Positions 21,091 to 31,147 of a DNA stretch of 64,000 bases are shown here, piece by piece. The notes under the pieces were generated by a model that was not told the DNA's origin, ran no database searches, and was given only the letters and a program-made list of their open reading frames with translations. Source of the stretch: Anastrepha obliqua (lineage: Eukaryota; Arthropoda; Insecta; Diptera; Tephritidae); the NCBI RefSeq assembly GCF_027943255.1, contig NC_072892.1, forward strand, positions 23,645,792-23,709,791. The letters are read 5' to 3'. A program made the position numbers and the translations under genes. Position 1 is the first letter of the stretch; each line of letters begins with the position of its first letter.

Positions 21091-21510
21091 ATGTATATGT
21101 TCAAACTCAATAATAAAAAAAAAATACCAGTCTAACGGTTAGACTTGATAGAAGTGAAACCTTCCGTAAAACAAACTGAGAGAGAATAAGACGAAAGCAG
21201 CATTAGGAGCGGGATAATTATAGGTTCATTATAATATTGCTATAAAGTTCATATTTTATTTTCTTCATTTTATCATTATTCATCCTCAATGTTTTCAATT
21301 TCAACAAATGATACGAGTGGCTTATGATAGATAAAATATGATACAAATGCTTTGGTTTCGATGTTGTCAAAAAAAATACCCAAACGGACCGAAGAAACAG
21401 ACTTACAAATTTCTTCAATTTTCGTCTACTTACTTGTATTCATATAAAAATTTATGGCTCTTCCCACCAAAGCTAAATGTATTAGTATATTTTTTCTTGT
21501 ATTTATTCAA

Positions 21511-21670
21511 GGCCGAAATCCCGGCGGTACTGCAATACCGGGTCAACCCGTGGCAGAGGTGGAGCAAGCCCCTAAAACACTCCGCCCATTTCCAAAAATC
21601 AGTTTAACATTTGTTGTCCTCCGATGGAGGATCTATCAGATGTTAAGCTGATAGGAACAGATACCACACT
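21511..21670 (-). pseudogene. U2 snRNA pseudogene 1 (5'-truncated)
   Basis: The reverse complement follows U2 snRNA from the branch-site recognition region onward: GTGTGGTATCTGTTCCTATC, CAGCTTAACATCTGATAG, CTCCATCGGAGGACAACAAA, the Sm site ACTGATTTTTGGAA, GGGGCTTGCTCCACCTCTG, CGGTATTGCAGTACCGCCGG and GATTTCGGCC. The first 30 or so nucleotides (stem I region) are absent. The branch-site pairing sequence GTAGTA reads GTGGTA. Probably nonfunctional. Confidence 0.9.
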
Positions 21671-21692
21671 ACCTACTTCAATAGATTTTCTA

Positions 21693-21711
21693 ATAAACCT
21701 TTTGAGAATTA
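21693..21711 (-). promoter_or_regulatory. PSEA-like snRNA promoter element (U2 copy 1)
   Basis: TAATTCTCAAAAGGTTTAT on the minus strand resembles the insect snRNA proximal sequence element (TNATTCYCAA...TTTA type). It is only about 25 bases from the first recognisable U2 base, so the start site and 5' end have been lost between them. Confidence 0.5.
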
Positions 21712-21938
21712 CACGCTCACAAAAATTAATGTACGAAATATTTATACCGATTCACTTAAACTGACTTTCAGTATCTAAACCAAAAAACTGTTTTCAATAA
21801 ATAGTCAGAAATGTCCTACAATGCAAATTTCAAAAAAAAAAAAAATTCCATTTTCGTCTACATGTATTCATATAAAAATTTATGGCTCTTTCCACCAAAG
21901 CTAAATGTATTAGTATATTTTTTCTTGTATTTATTCAA

Positions 21939-22090
21939 AGCCGAAATCCCGGCGGTACTGCAATACCGGGTCAACCCGTGGCAGAGGTGGAGCAAGCCCC
22001 TAAAACACTCCGCCCATTTCCAAAAATCAGTTTAACATTTGTTGTCCTCCGATGGAGGATCTATCAGATGTTAAGCTGATAACCACACTA
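21939..22090 (-). pseudogene. U2 snRNA pseudogene 2 (5'-truncated)
   Basis: Second tandem copy, 428 bases from the first, with the same 5' truncation. It has an additional deletion of about 10 bases that removes ATCTGTTCC after GTGTGG. Sm site and 3' stem-loops are retained. Shared flanks on both sides (about 21414-21725 and 21847-22154) show duplication of a unit that already included flanking DNA and a PSEA-like element (22122-22140). Confidence 0.9.
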
Positions 22091-22121
22091 CCTAGTCAAT
22101 ACATTTTAAATAATAAACCTA

Positions 22122-22140
22122 ATAAACCTTTTGAGAATTA
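22122..22140 (-). promoter_or_regulatory. PSEA-like snRNA promoter element (U2 copy 2)
   Basis: Same TAATTCTCAAAAGGTTTAT string as for copy 1. Confidence 0.5.
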
Positions 22141-22199
22141 CACGCTCACAAAAATTATTTATATCAACATATAATATAACGCTTCGTAACTAAATAACT

Positions 22200-22285
22200 T
22201 TTAGGCCAGCGACGACAGCATGGCGCGGTAGCCGAGCGACTAGCAATGCGAGCTTCCGATCCAAAATCCTTGGTTCGAATAACAA
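22200..22285 (+). repeat. tRNA-like SINE head
   Basis: GGTAGCCGAGCGACTAG resembles tRNA box A and CCTTGGTTCGAATAA box B, about 40 bases apart as in a type II tRNA. The 29-bp string TATATCAACATATAATATAA... lies on each side (22160-22188 and 22327-22355). No acceptor stem is evident, so not a functional tRNA. Confidence 0.55.
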
Positions 22286-22504
22286 GAAAAAATAAAAGTT
22301 ATTTTTATTTAGTTCGTCGCTACTTTTATATCAACATATAATATAACGCTTCGTAGCCAAGAGGGTCGCTTTTTCGTTTCACTTTTCCTCAAATCACTCC
22401 CAACGATTCTAAAGAAGTTTTCACTTCAAAAAAAATTAGTTAAAAAAGTCAAACCGTTTTTTATTAAAAAAAAAAAGTTGAAGCGCTCTTACTGGAAAAC
22501 GCTT

Positions 22505-23775
22505 TATAACGGGCATTTACAATAGATGAAAAATGCACAATTATAAATACATGAAAATAATGTAATCACTAAAGAATACTCGGACAATGACTTAACTTCA
22601 AAATTTACTCAGGAACTGCTTGAAGAAATGCCAGAAGACGCAATGAATTATTTTTAGAAATGGCAGTTAAATTTTCAGCAAAGTCTGGCGAGTGGTTATC
22701 TAAAGGTAAGATTTATTTTTATATTAACCGTACATACTTGATTAACAAATTTGACTAACGAAGAATGTCTGTGACAGACGGTTCTTACGTGGATTAGTGA
22801 ACAGCTGATTTGCTTTTTGAACAGTTTTGTCAGTGAAAGAGGGACCGAAGGCAACAAATACGAGTATTATCTGCCCTGATAATAAGAAATATTTATTTAT
22901 TAAAAAAAATCTTAAATTGCAATTTCTCAAACTGCTCCGAAATATCAAAACAATTAATGCGATTTCGAGCGTGTTGGTGTAAGCTAACTTTCTAGTCATT
23001 CATTTAGAAGTTTCATTATTTTTCATTTACAAAAGATATTGACTGCCATCGAAAATTCCCCTATTCCGCTTAAATTATGAGCATTAAGTTTAGTTATCAA
23101 TCCGCATTAGTTGCACGGATAATTTCGAATTAATTCGTTAATCCCGATTTACGCCACCGTCTGTCTAGGCTAGTATAAATATTCAAGCATTGAGCTAAAA
23201 AGAGAACTCGTTCAACCGAAATCTAAATCAAGACTACTAAATATTTAATTTCATGAGGGCTATTATTAGCTTGACATGAAATGGACGCTGAAAGTGTAAT
23301 GCCCGTTGCGAAATATTAAAGCTTATCAGCGATTGCATTGATCTCCTTGATTCAAGTGACTTAATCCCTAAAAGCATACAAGGGGCATTATATGATGGCA
23401 AAGGATCAGAGAAGTTAAGTGGTTCGATGGCAAGAGAGAATAAGAGAGTTCAATAAAAGTTTTGTACTATACGAATCTTTAAAGTATCTTTCATAGCGGT
23501 GAGAAAAAACTTGATTAGAGTACTTATAGACTTAAGAAAAATTTATTTAATGCGATTGGCAAAGTTAAATCCCGATTCAAACATTCATCTGGGATCCACA
23601 AATTTCTCAACGGTAGCACGGCTAGAACCAAAAAGAGAATATGTTAACCTAATGAGGTTTACATATATTTTTACTTTTAGTTTTAGAGATGTTTATGCGA
23701 AAACATTTTCTTAAGACATAAAGATGTAATTTATTAACTGTACTCCAGTTAGCCAAGATATTCAGAGATCATCTT
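22505..23775. other. serpin intron, AT-rich, nothing identified
   Basis: No coding or repeat feature recognised. Confidence 0.4.
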
Positions 23776-23799
23776 TCAAAGGCAGAACATTGTACTCAC

Positions 23800-24258
23800 C
23801 CGCAATCTACGATGTATGTCACGATAGCCTATGCGTATGATATCGCGGCTGTTTGGAAGCAGCAGTACGTTGCGCAATTCTAAAGCACTTCGTCCTGCAG
23901 AACCTTCGTACAATGCTATTAGCACACTCATCAGTGCCGTAGGGGAAAAGGCGAAGTTATTTCTGTTGAGTATTGAATGATAATGAAGGATGCGATAGGC
24001 GAGAGCGTTGCTCAAATCAGCCATGAGTTCCGCTGGTGAAACTTCTACTGAGCCTAAATGGCGTGGTACTTGTTTTATAGGAGGCAGTGGTGGCGGTAAA
24101 AGTGGTGGCCGAGGAAAGTTGTTAGGCTGAAAAGCATTATGATCGATCTGTATGAAATGTGCATTAGCGAAAGGTAGCAGTTGTAGAACTGACAAAGTTA
24201 GGATCACACTACTCCAAAAAATACTGTGAATATATCCTTGATATTCAAGTGAAAACAT
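23800..24258 (-). CDS. serpin exon 1 (secretory, Spn100A-like)
   Basis: Starts at the ATG at 24258; 153 codons, ending in phase 0 at donor GTGAGT (23799-23794). Residues 1-33 form a signal peptide: a hydrophobic SSVILTLSVLQLLPFANA core with a likely cleavage after ANA, so the product is secreted. A proline-rich linker (residues 45-62) precedes the serpin fold, which opens with AELMADLSNALAYRIL (helix A), NFAFSPTALMSVLIALYEGSAG (strand 6B/helix B, the conserved NxxxSPxxxxxxLxxxxxGAxG motif) and a hAB-type IRIGYRDIHRRLR. Serpins inhibit serine or cysteine proteases by a conformational trap; inhibitory capacity cannot be judged because the reactive loop is not in these exons. Confidence 0.85.
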
Positions 24259-25590
24259 AGCGTAGCTGTATATTCAAGTATACTACTTGACAATTGACTC
24301 CCGCGTGATTCGCGTTGATTCGCGTTTAACCAGAACTAATGCAATTAACCAAAATAAATAAAGTTTTTTTTTCTGTTTTTGGTTAACTATGCAAATGTAA
24401 CTGTTCCACTGAAGCATGAATTTATGCCGTTCCACTGCACACTTATAAATTTTTGTGAGATTTTAATATTTTTAACTTCAAATTTTATTATTTACTATTT
24501 TTGGTTTCGAATCATTTTAAAGCTCATGACGATTGGTTGTTTATTAACCTTCGACCGTATTAAGTAATTATATTAATACATATATACGTATAAACAACTT
24601 TTTTGCTCATTTCATCGTTGAAGCGCGGGCCGGATTTTTTTGTGAAGAGTTTAGTTTAATTTTCCTTTGATACTTTATTTAACAAAAATAGCAGCCTAAA
24701 ATCAGAGCGCTTATAAAATAGCTACAACTGCTCCATGTACGTTGCATGACTCAACTGATCCACGCGGTATAAAAATGTTGTTTAAACACTAGTGGGTGCT
24801 GGTCACTGACGCCGCTTACATTGTGCAACAAAATTTTAATTTCTAAAAAAAAAATACTAAACGCTTAGTTGTTTCCTACTTAGTGTAAGTATTTTGCATG
24901 CCGAACTTACCGACACACCTATTTTTTACGAAACGTTATGTAATTTAAAAACGTAAGACAGGTACGAACAGTGGCCTTTGAATGCGAAAGAAAATACGGA
25001 GACGTGGTAGTATTTTTTATGCTGTATAATGTTTCTGTTTTCATTGCGATTTATAGACAATTACATAAACGATTGACACTAGATTGATGTGCTATTGATG
25101 AATTTAATGCGATAGCGGAGTTCCGTCTCGTTTGTTTTAGGGCGGCACGAAAACATTTGATTGCCTTGTATCATAGTTGTTGCAAAGATAATTATGTCCA
25201 AAATAAAGTAATATCACATCCAAGTTCCGTTATACGACATTGGAATAACTAAATTAAATGGTTTAAACAGTAGTAGGAGTGGAAATATGTTTACAAACAA
25301 GATTACTTACAAAATGATTGCAGCCAATATTTTTGATTAAAAGCCGAGATTTTATTATAACTTCAGAAGATGTAACCTTCAAGGAACATTTTAACCCGCT
25401 TATTTCCTTTGTTGTTTTATAAATAATATTTTCGATAAACTATTCATACTTTCGGCCTACAAGTTGAAACTTTAATCTCCCGTGACAAAAAACCTAACCT
25501 CTCGGGATTAGTATTGTTGGTCTGGAAGGTATCCGCTTTCATAATTATTAGCGCTAGTTCGTGTTGCGTTGCCACTGTTGGGCAGAGTAG
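24259..25590. other. upstream region of the serpin; no gene found
   Basis: Contains the serpin 5' UTR/promoter by position. No TATA box could be assigned with confidence. Confidence 0.4.
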
Positions 25591-25628
<38 letters not shown>

Positions 25629-25875
25629 AATTGGCGCGTACACCCTTTTTGGGTGTTTGGCCGAGCTCCTCCTCCTATTTGTGGTGTGCGTCTTGATGTT
25701 GTTCCACAAATGGGGGACCTACAGTTTCAAGCCGACTCCGAAGGGCAGATATTTTATGACGGCGTTTTTCATGGCAGAAATACACTCGGAGGTTTGCCAT
25801 TGCCTGCCGAGGGGCGACCGCTACGAGAAAAATGTTTTTCTTAATTTTGGTGTTTCACCGAGATTCGAACCAACG
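25591..25875 (-). repeat. SINE copy (antisense) with TA tail
   Basis: The (TA)n run 25591-25629 is followed by ATTGGCGCGTACACCC, TTTTTGGGTGTTTGGCCGAG, the CTCCTCCTATTTGTGGTGTG block, CCGACTCCGAAGGGCAG, GCCATTGCCTGCCGAGGGG and GATTCGAACC. The head is cut where Transib-related sequence starts. Confidence 0.9.
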
Positions 25876-28500
25876 CACATAGGGGTATTTGAACAATCTA
25901 AGGGGCCAAAAGTATTTTTTGGGTTTAACGTGTGCTAATGGATGTTTCTGAATAAAACCAACTGAAATAATGAACTTAAAACATTTATTGAATGAAATAT
26001 AATATGAGAATGAAGAAAGATTTACAAGATCAAACATAAAAAAATATAAACAATTAAAAAAAAGCATCCAATCAAATGGTATTATCTAGATTTTCTTCAT
26101 CGCTACGTGAAGAAAATTCTAGGTTTGGATCGGCAGGCATGAGCATTTCCAATGTTTCTGGCAGAAATGATTGGGACTTTCTTCTTTTTATTTGCCTCCT
26201 AGAGCTCATTAAGGGGTCCGAACTTAAAAGGAGGCGGTTAAAAATATCCCTGTTGCAATTTTCTCTAGTAAATTTTCCGGCAAAATCTAGCCGGTAAGAG
26301 CGGAAATGCTTATTTCGGGCTTCTGCAGCCTCTTCAGAGAGCTGGCCAATTGGTAACAAAGCACTCTTTATTATAACAGCTCCATGAATAAGTATTTTGT
26401 GCATTGTGGGTGTCATGGGATGCCACGGATAAAGATGCACATATAATCGAGCAGTTTCTGTTGCATAAATATCATATTTTTCAGGATTAATTTTATGACC
26501 ACTAGAAATTGTTTCTAGAATAACTTTCAGTCTATATATTAATTCTTAGCTGATGCCTGTTATATCGGATGCTAATTGAGGATTGTCGAAAAATCTTCGG
26601 CTTGTGTTACCGTCATTGGTATTACCGAAATTCGCCTTTGGCATATCTATTAACAATCCCGTTTCTTGGCGAAACCTGTCCTGGATCTCTTGTTTTCTCT
26701 CTTTCTCGAGGCTTTTTTCAGTTTCTCTTTCTCTTGCTCTATATTTTTTTACTGGCAACTTACAAGCCAAAGGGAGAATGCTCTGAAATATTCTTATCCT
26801 GGCATGTAGTACCGAAATTCCGAATTGAATAGCCTCGAAATTAACATCTATTGTTTTATCCAAATTGTTGAAATCCTTTGAGGTTGTGCCGCAAATGTAG
26901 CAACGACTGGTTGATGTGGTTCTTGTGGCAGCATTACAGACCTTTCCGTCAACCATTGTCATTATAAATTCGTGTTTCAATGAATAATGTTTGCCACTCA
27001 AGTCAAATTCTGTTGCAACCAGACTGTTTATCTGATTATTGACGTGATTAATTTCTTTCTCCGTTACATCAGTAGTCTCTTTGATAAATTTAAATCTTAT
27101 AGGCCGACAAAATCGAGGAGAAGATGGTGTTGGATTTTCCCATATAGTCTTTTCCATCTTTTGGCCGCATACTAATTTAACAGGAACAAAGCAGCTTTGA
27201 AAAATGTTCGTATCTGAATCCGTATCATTTTCAATCTTTTGTTTGAACTGGGTCTGTTGGGACCCGTCGCAACCCCATTTACGAATTAATTTAAGGGTCT
27301 CACATTCTTGGACCTTCAATGTTGTTAGTACCTCTTCCAGGTAGTCCGATAATCGTCTAACGGTAAGGTCGACCAAAGGTTGCAATTCGGCTTCCGCACC
27401 TATACTATTTACAGTGCAACATTCTGGTGGCGGATAACACTTCTTTTTTTATTTTTGTAAAAGACTATAACAAGGAAAGAATTTCTTATTTATTCTTCTT
27501 ATTGTCTCGTATTGGTCTCGTGTTAGATCTGCATCGATGAACATTTGCATTGCTTCCTGGACAGATAAGGGGCAAATTTTATCTTTTGATGACTTTGTTC
27601 GATAATAGGCCTTTTTATATTTGATTGCGCGAGTTGGCGAAGTAATGATTTCTTTTAGCACATTCGAAGCATCTCCTTTTCCTGACTTTCTTAATTCTAC
27701 TTGCGCAGCATGCACGATAAGGTTTTGATCAAAATTAGAGCGCATTTCCTCAGTTTTTCTTCTTTTACTTCTTTCGCTCAGATCTCCAAAAGATTTACTC
27801 GGTCGTCCTGTTCGATTTGAAGGACTGTCAGCAACAACGGGAATGGCGAAGGTTCCGTTCAGCTAAGATTCATTACTTTTTAGGAATACCGCTTCTTTAT
27901 AATGAGCTTTAGTCCATCGATTTTTAAATTCTTATTTGAAATGTGCAAAATTGCTTTTCAACGTCTCAATTTGATTGTCAGAGAATCCTTTAATAGACAT
28001 AAACTGATCTTTCAAGAAATTTAGCCTTGCCTCTATGTTGGGTAAATTGTCATTGTTCATGAGGTCAAACAAGTATTTTCTAGTCACAATCCTCATTCCC
28101 GATGCTCCCATTGAACCTAACACAAATAAATATTTCGCTTAATCTCTTGTAAATGAAAAGACCTTTTTCATAAAATTTTACCAACAACATTCAAAGTACT
28201 AAAATACCGTTTATCCGGACTTATCCGGATCAAATTCTTTGATGAATTGTCAAAACAAGGTACATTCTAAACAATTACAATCGAATCTTAACCGGATCTA
28301 TCTCGATCGTATTACTTATTGACTAACAAATATTATTTTAAGAAAAAAAAGTAGTTTGAGAAGGTGTGTACTTATAGGGTTGAAAAGTTAACTTTAATAC
28401 TTGAAAATTATAAAGATTCTAATTGATTTCATTCATTACTAACCTGATGCTTCAGAATCCATAACTCTTTACTCCACTGTTGAACACAAAACATAAAATT
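25876..28500 (-). mobile_element. Transib transposon (ends uncertain)
   Basis: Defined by the transposase gene. At the left, CACATAGGGG (25877) is similar to the CACWRTG start of Transib termini and directly abuts the SINE head. No matching right terminus was found beyond 28462, so the 5' side may be truncated. Confidence 0.7.
26072..28462 (-). pseudogene. Transib transposase (RAG1-core relative), spliced, four in-frame stops
   Basis: Exon 1 is 28444-28462 (MDSEAS...), donor CAG|GTTAGT; intron 28117-28443; exon 2 is 28116-26072 (acceptor TGTGTTAG). About 687 codons lie in one frame without any frameshift, but TAA (27929), TAG (about 27865), TAA (27449) and TAA (26546) interrupt it. Motifs: GRPSKSFGDLSERSKRRK, RKWGCDGSQQ (first catalytic Asp), FCRPIRFKFIKE, MTMVDGKVCNA (second Asp), CYICGTTSK zinc-binding pair, FGISVLHARIRIF, ANFGNTNDGNTSRRFF, MHKILIHGAVII and LPIGQLSEEAAEARNK (catalytic Glu). 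Transib enzymes share ancestry with the RAG1 recombinase core. Length fits the family; drift by substitutions only. Confidence 0.92.
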
Positions 28501-28727
28501 TCACTTTTAAAGTTTGGGTTTTGCAAGAGTGCCGAGAACAGATAACGTACACGAGGTGATACGATCGAATTCCGACTGCCGTTATCGTATGTCAAATGCT
28601 TGTAGGGTGCGCGGGAGGGGCTGGCTTTTGTTCTCGGAAGGGTCAGGTACCTCAGGAAGTCATTTTTCTAAATGTATTTATTGTTTTGTTAAATGGACTT
28701 TTGACCCCGTAGATCTTTCAAATACCG

Positions 28728-28793
28728 GTATGTGCAACGTTCTCTCTGTGAATTCCGCGCACCAACCCATTCGGCTACGGCCGCCTGGGCAGA
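28728..28793 (-). repeat. SINE head fragment (antisense)
   Basis: The reverse complement reads GCCGTAGCCGAATGGGTTGG (box A) then GAATTCACAGAGAGAACGTT, the tRNA-like head of the SINE family, without its body. Confidence 0.65.
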
Positions 28794-28934
28794 GTAATAT
28801 GGAAGGTAATTCCATTTCGATTTTTTTTCGATTCAAATTGGTTTTAGAAGATATAAGATATAAGAACAAGGTCTCCCTGCGACAATGGACTATGAGTCCA
28901 ACTGTATCTCATAGTGGACAACCTTTACAATCTA

Positions 28935-29510
28935 CTTACTTACTTACTTCGGTGGCGCTATAACCGTATGTCGGTTTTGGTCGAATCCAAAATACTGGCG
29001 CGCTATTTTGGTCCTATCCTGCGCTCACTGGTGCCAGTTAGATATCTCAAGAGCTGACAGGTCCTGCAGCACTTGAACCTTCCAACGAATATGCGGTCTT
29101 CTACATCCTCGTCTTCTTTTGAAGTACCGCGTCGTAGATTCGCCTTACTGGAGCGCCTTCGTTCATACGCGTGACATGGCCAAGCCAGTGTAGCCGCAGT
29201 ATTTTTACCATGTCCATGACCCTATATAGCTTATACAGCTTGCTGTTTCACCGTACACGACACTCCGAACACGAACGCGGAGGCGACCAAAGATCTTACG
29301 GGGAATTTTTCTCTCAAAAGCTCTCAAAACTTTCTCATCTGCTGTTGACATCGTCCACGCTTCTGCGTCATATAGCAGGACGGGATTGATAAGCGTTTTG
29401 TAGAGTGTCAGTTTGGTCTTTCGAGTGAGAGCTCTACTTCTCAATTCCTTACTGAACGCAGAGTAACACCTGTTGGCAAGAGTTATTCTCCGCTTAATCT
29501 CCACAATCTA
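28935..29510 (-). pseudogene. 3' fragment of an RTE-type LINE
   Basis: Minus-strand translation gives IKRRITLANRCYSAFSKEL, KTKLTLYKTLINPVLLYDAEAW and ERKIPRKIFG, the thumb/connection region of RTE-like reverse transcriptases (usual motif KTLI.PVLLYGAE.W). After about 29260 the frame decays. The 3' end is marked by a (AAGT)n tail at 28935-28948. Confidence 0.75.
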
Positions 29511-29873
29511 ACCTTACTTTTATACTGAAAAATTAAAATCATGTACATATGAAATATGTATGTAACATTATATCTCCGAATGTCAGCATTTATTGTATGT
29601 GTGCATGTGTGTACATGCATATACGGTAGGCATGCCGTCCTTCTCCTTATCTTTTCTTCGTATCGTGAATAATACAAATTAAACAAACCAAAATATTCCA
29701 TCAAAGCAATTTCTATGAGTAAAAACCTTTCAAAACAGCCTTGGTAGCTGATTGTCAATTTTGCGGGTAATCTGCCATATGCGCACGGGTAGATTAATTT
29801 CGTGGACTAATTACTGCATATGTGAACGGAGTTTAAGGCCCGCCACTGCTGAAAATGTATGATAAAGGTTAGG
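29511..29873. other. unassigned
   Basis: Open frame on the minus strand (29483-29758) has no recognisable motif and low-complexity His/Thr content. Confidence 0.4.
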
Positions 29874-30440
29874 TTAGGTTTGGCAGCCGCATCGCACATA
29901 GAGACAGCGATGCCACTTAGACCACGAAATAGGTCCGTTGTGAGCCGCAGGGGCTAGGCTACATTTCCCTATCCACATTGAACCATTGTCAGCTTTTGAC
30001 AAAGCGAAAAGGTTGTGGATACCTAAATTGTATAGATTGTCTATATTCGTTAAGAAGTAGGATCTTAAATCTCGGTTCCTGCTTCGGGCTAGAGCCGGGC
30101 ATGTGCAAAAAAGGTGTTGAATTGTTTCCAACTCCTTCTCATTCCTGCAGCTACGACAGAAATTATGCATGTAAACGCCTAATCTCCTTGCATGATTTCC
30201 TATGAGACAATGTCCTGTGAGGGCCCCTACTGAAGTCTACTCAGTTTTATAATACTCTTGGACAGAAGTAAGTTTAGCCTTGGCCATGTTTGCCCAGCAA
30301 TTTCACAGGCATTGACACTAATCCATCTTTGATTTACAGAACTGATTAGTGCCAGAGAAAGATGTCTGATAAGAGTATTTGATACATTTTGACGTGATAA
30401 CGTCTTATAATTCGATTTAACAGGCTGCACGCACGAAAAA
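29874..30440 (-). pseudogene. 3' fragment of a LINE with RNase H and zinc knuckle
   Basis: NVSNTLIRHLSLALISSVNQRW...AGQTWPRLN (after an RNase H domain) and, in another frame, NFCRSCRNEKELETIQHLFC...CPALARSR, the C-H-C knuckle and 'CPALA' motif at the C-terminus of R1/LOA/Jockey-type ORF2. A frameshift lies near 30225. The 3' end is near 29874 (AGGTTAGGTT). Confidence 0.75.
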
Positions 30441-30530
30441 ATGTGTCGTTACCTTGCTCATTAATGTTACCTTGCTCATTGCCGTTACCTTGCTCATGTG
30501 TCGTTACCTTGCTCATTGCCGTTACCTTGA
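30441..30530 (+). repeat. short tandem array of CGTTACCTTGCTCAT
   Basis: Five near-identical 17-20-base units, each ending TTACCTTGCTCAT. Two further units lie at 30839-30873. Confidence 0.7.
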
Positions 30531-30787
30531 ATGAACTGCAAGCGAAAGCGCGGAACGAACGACAAAGCAAACAAAGCAAACGAACGGCAACGTTCGACAT
30601 CTTGCTCTTTCCTACTTAAGTGAGCGTATATATGTATGAAAATGCGCATATGTACATATATAATATAAATTCACGTATTTGCATATGACTTCTTATTGAT
30701 TATTATTAATTTGATTTACTTGAAGAATTTAAAATAAAACCAAGTTTGTTAATAATACCTGTTGTTTTAATATTATTATTATTTTTT

Positions 30788-31147
30788 GACGTGATAACGT
30801 CTTATAATTCTATGTAGCCGGCTGCACGCACCAAAAAATGCGTCGTTATCTTGCTCATGCGTCGTTACCTTGCTTGAACAGCATGTTATGTTATGTTATG
30901 TTATGTTATGTTATGTTATGTTATGTTATGTTATGTTATGTTATGTTATGTTAAAGTATATTATGTTATGTTATGTTATGTTATGTTATGTTATGTTATG
31001 TTATGCTAAAGTATATTATGTTATGTTAATGTTAACTCATTCTCTATATCCATACAAAATATCTATCAAACAAATAAAATTAAAATTTTCTTTTGAAAAA
31101 TGCAACCATTCAATCAGTATTTTCTTATGACGTTATCACGTTAAACT
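30788..31147. repeat. element with GACGTGATAACGTC ends enclosing a TTATG satellite
   Basis: Left: TTTTGACGTGATAACGTCTTATAA. Right: the inverted TTATGACGTTATCACGTTAAAC. A second copy of the left segment (about 60 bases) occurs at 30390-30450. Superfamily unknown. Confidence 0.6.
30885..31031 (+). repeat. (TTATG)n microsatellite
   Basis: About 26 tandem TTATG pentamers, interrupted twice by AAAGTATA. Confidence 0.98.

Larger units (their letters stand above)
21122..22430 (-). mobile_element. Helentron-like element, copy 2, carrying U2 snRNA sequences
   Basis: Minus-strand 5' end TTTGAAGTGAAAACTTC (22414-22430). 3' end: subterminal GGTTTCACTTC (21151-21161), hairpin GTCTAACCGTTAGAC (21130-21144), then TGGTATTTT. 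About 245 bases of the 3' end (21125-21369) match 13456-13700 closely, and about 68 bases of the 5' end match 17255-17322. Inserted in an A-rich run of a mariner with no visible target duplication, as expected for this class. The interior carries two U2 snRNA-like units and a tRNA-like SINE head rather than Rep/helicase genes. Confidence 0.6.
20276..22504 (+). mobile_element. rosa-type (DD41D-like) mariner, interrupted
   Basis: Ends AGCGTTTTTCAATAGGTGCGC and GCGCTCTTACTGGAAAACGCTT, flanked by TA. The interior matches the MITE at 3289-3503 on both sides. The element is split by a 1.3-kb insertion at about 21122-22430, between the A-rich spacer after the transposase and the right terminal repeat. 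Confidence 0.85.
19452..23799 (-). other. serpin intron, filled with transposable elements
   Basis: 4,348-bp GT-AG intron containing a SINE, a rosa-type mariner and, inside it, a Helentron-like element with U2 pseudogenes. The remainder (22505-23775) is AT-rich and unassigned. Confidence 0.75.

Noticed and set aside
22222..22280. Possible functional Leu/Ser tRNA gene
   Set aside because: Boxes A and B are recognisable, but no acceptor or anticodon stem can be paired; better explained as a SINE head.
29483..29758. 91-codon minus-strand frame
   Set aside because: No similarity to the adjoining LINE fragments and composition reflects CATG/TATG repeats.
30441..30530. CRISPR-like tandem repeats
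   Set aside because: Units are contiguous without spacers and the genome is eukaryotic.
30870..31130. Open frame MLCYVMLCYV...
   Set aside because: Translation of the TTATG pentamer array only.
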